Made by a program: the position numbers and the translations under genes. The notes below the pieces were generated by a model. The model saw only the letters and a program-made list of their open reading frames with translations, ran no database searches and was not told where the DNA came from. A stretch of 40,663 bases of DNA from Candidatus Cryptobacteroides faecipullorum (lineage in GTDB: Bacteria > Bacteroidota > Bacteroidia > Bacteroidales > UBA932), in assembly GCA_017694885.1 (NCBI GenBank), contig JADIMH010000072.1, forward strand, positions 1-40,663, read 5' to 3'. Below are positions 39,233 to 40,663 of the stretch, piece by piece (within the stretch, counting starts at the first letter, position 1; each line of letters starts with the position of its first letter).

Positions 39233-40267
39233 ATGGTAAACATTGACTGGAGCAAACTGACATTCTCGTACACGAAAACGAACACCATGCTATGCTGTTC
39301 TTTCAAGGACGGGAAATGGAGCGAAATCGAAAGCCGCACTGATGACAGTATCCGGCTGAGTGCATTTGCCGGGGCTCTGCACTACAGTGTCGAATGCTTT
39401 GAAGGGCTCAAGGCTTTCAGAGGCAAGGATGGAAAGATCAGACTCTTCAGACCGGAAGAAAATGCCGCCAGACTGCAGCGGTCAGCCAAATTCCTGGGCA
39501 TCACACCGCCATCGACGGAACTCTTCATCGAGATGTGCGAAAGAGCCGTTAAAGAAAATCTTGATTTCCTTCCGCCTTACGGCACCTGGGCTTCATTATA
39601 TCTCAGACCGACACTGATAGGATCCAATCCCCAGCTCGGAGTAAAGTCTTCCAGGGAGTGCCTGTTCATGATGCTGTGCTCTCCTGTAGGCGCATACACA
39701 GGCGGGAATCTCGAACCTATCAAGGTTGTTATAGCCAGGAACTATGACAGGGCGGCTCCTAACGGATGCGGATGCTATAAGCTCGGAGGCAATTATGCCG
39801 CTTCTCTCTGCTCTTTCAACATTGCTTCCAGCCAAGGTTACAAAGCTGTCCTTTATCTCGATCCGGCTACGAAAACATATATCGATGAATTCAACTCCTC
39901 GAATTTCTTCGCCATCAAGGGAAATACCTACATTACCCCCAAGTCGGACAGCATCCTGCCTTCCATTACCAACAAATCCCTTGAACAGGCAGCAGCGTAC
40001 CTCGGCATGGAGGTAGAACGCAGGCCGATACGCGTAGAGGAACTTGCCGGTTTCGATGAAGCAGGAGAATGCGGGACAGCTGTAGTTATCACTCCCGTCT
40101 ACCAGATTGACGACAAGCCGTATCTGGAATCGGACAAAGTGACTTCATATAAATTCGGATCAGCGGATGCATGCGGAGAAAAAAGCCTCAAACTCTACCG
40201 GTTCATCACCGGCATCCAATACGGCGACATCGAAGATCCGTTCGGCTGGTGCCGCTTCATCGAATAG
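39233..40267 (+). CDS. ilvE: Branched-chain amino acid aminotransferase
   Basis: A 344-residue fold-type IV PLP aminotransferase making valine, leucine and isoleucine from their 2-oxo acids. ALHYSVECFEGLKAFRGKDGKIRLFRPEENAARL is the conserved N-terminal domain. The PLP lysine is about residue 183 (CYKLGGNYAAS). YIDEFNSSNFFAIKG and AGECGTAVVITPV follow as in the long eukaryote-like BCAT group. The ATG at 39233 gives MVNIDWSKLTFSYTKTNT, a typical start. With ilvA it forms a two-gene operon closed by the terminator at 40287-40320. Confidence 0.95.
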   Translation: MVNIDWSKLTFSYTKTNTMLCCSFKDGKWSEIESRTDDSIRLSAFAGALHYSVECFEGLKAFRGKDGKIRLFRPEENAARLQRSAKFLGITPPSTELFIEMCERAVKENLDFLPPYGTWASLYLRPTLIGSNPQLGVKSSRECLFMMLCSPVGAYTGGNLEPIKVVIARNYDRAAPNGCGCYKLGGNYAASLCSFNIASSQGYKAVLYLDPATKTYIDEFNSSNFFAIKGNTYITPKSDSILPSITNKSLEQAAAYLGMEVERRPIRVEELAGFDEAGECGTAVVITPVYQIDDKPYLESDKVTSYKFGSADACGEKSLKLYRFITGIQYGDIEDPFGWCRFIE

Positions 40268-40286
40268 ATATAGATTCGACTATAAT

Positions 40287-40320
40287 AAAGAAGGGACTGA
40301 AATTCATCAGTCCCTTCTTT
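40287..40320. terminator. Terminator between convergent ilvE and ompA-like genes
   Basis: A perfect 14-bp inverted repeat (40287-40300 with 40307-40320) around the loop AATTCA has A-rich 5' and T-rich 3' arms, so it can act on both strands. It lies between the ilvE stop and the convergent OmpA-family gene. Confidence 0.85.
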
Positions 40321-40361
40321 ATTATATAGAGTTTACAAGGCATACGCCAAGCATATGTCCA

Positions 40362-40663
40362 TTATTCTGAAACGATGCATATAACGACCCTGTTCTCTTC
40401 AGGTTTGTCGTATGGAGCCTCTGTGGAGCCTTTATATGCCACCTTGATCCTGTCTTTGGTTATCCCCGCCTCTTCAAGTGCGGCGGCAACGGCTTCAGCA
40501 CGTTTCTGCGACAGGTAATAGTTCCTTTCAGGCGTGCCTGTCTGGGCATCGGCATATCCCGTCAGACTGACTTTGGCAGTAGGGGCTTCTTTAAGCTTCG
40601 ATGCGATCGTGCGGATCTTTGCTGCCTCGCTCTCGCGGATTTCATACTTGCCTATGAGGAAAT
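40362..40663 (-). CDS. OmpA-family protein, C-terminal peptidoglycan-binding domain (5' end outside window)
   Basis: The last 100 codons of a gene entering from the right edge; the frame is open to position 40663 and ends in TAA at 40362-40364. It reads FLIGKYEIRESEAAKIRTIASKL, then VSLTGYADAQTGTPERNYYLSQKRAEAVAAAL, EEAGITKDRIKVAYKGSTEAPYD and ENRVVICIVSE. This is the OmpA C-terminal domain, which holds peptidoglycan through a conserved Asp (YADAQTG) and Arg (SQKRAEAV). The missing N-terminal part is probably an outer-membrane barrel or a lipoprotein, which cannot be told here. Confidence 0.92.
   Translation of the reverse strand, partial: FLIGKYEIRESEAAKIRTIASKLKEAPTAKVSLTGYADAQTGTPERNYYLSQKRAEAVAAALEEAGITKDRIKVAYKGSTEAPYDKPEENRVVICIVSE

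Overview
The window looks like chromosomal DNA of a Bacteroidales bacterium (Bacteroidetes). The evidence is a SusC/SusD pair with a hybrid two-component sensor, an rseC-rnfBCDGEA cluster, several start sites preceded by the Bacteroidetes-type -7 element TAnnTTTG, and few strong Shine-Dalgarno sequences. Genus cannot be fixed by reading alone. I saw no IS element, prophage gene, tRNA, rRNA or CRISPR array. Almost all of the window is coding, and no gene-free stretch exceeds 300 bp.

Region 1 (1-12.9 kb) is a polysaccharide utilization locus. On the minus strand, in transcription order, lie a GH16 lipoprotein, a hybrid two-component regulator (translationally coupled to it), a strong terminator, susC and a susD that runs off the left edge. 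A GH2 beta-galactosidase diverges on the plus strand. The expected logic is surface cleavage by GH16, uptake through SusCD, periplasmic trimming by GH2 and sensing of the released oligosaccharide by the hybrid sensor. A beta-galactosyl-containing glycan is the most reasonable guess at substrate.

Region 2 (12.9-19.8 kb) holds hemW, a membrane-anchored coiled-coil protein of unknown role, two tandem paralogous small outer-membrane beta-barrels, and a ppk1-ppx polyphosphate pair whose 3' end overlaps a convergent small TPR gene.

Region 3 (19.5-31.7 kb) is an uninterrupted minus-strand run of 15 closely packed genes: two M23 endopeptidases, a MerR regulator, a Nif3-like protein, a zinc-ribbon coiled-coil protein, dnaB, a DUF3108-like protein, rseC, rnfBCDGEA and the TPR gene. 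It joins envelope remodelling, replication and ion-pumping electron transport in one probable long operon.

Region 4 (31.8-40.7 kb) has alaS, a roughly 270-bp intergenic array of structured tandem repeats, a single reading frame fusing an LptG-type permease to a complete methionyl-tRNA formyltransferase, thiamine pyrophosphokinase, ilvA, ilvE, a terminator, and the C-terminal end of an OmpA-family protein.

The two observations most worth following are the LptG-Fmt fusion (34731-37205) and the repeat array just before it (34453-34723), in which a hairpin is kept by a compensatory base change between copies.
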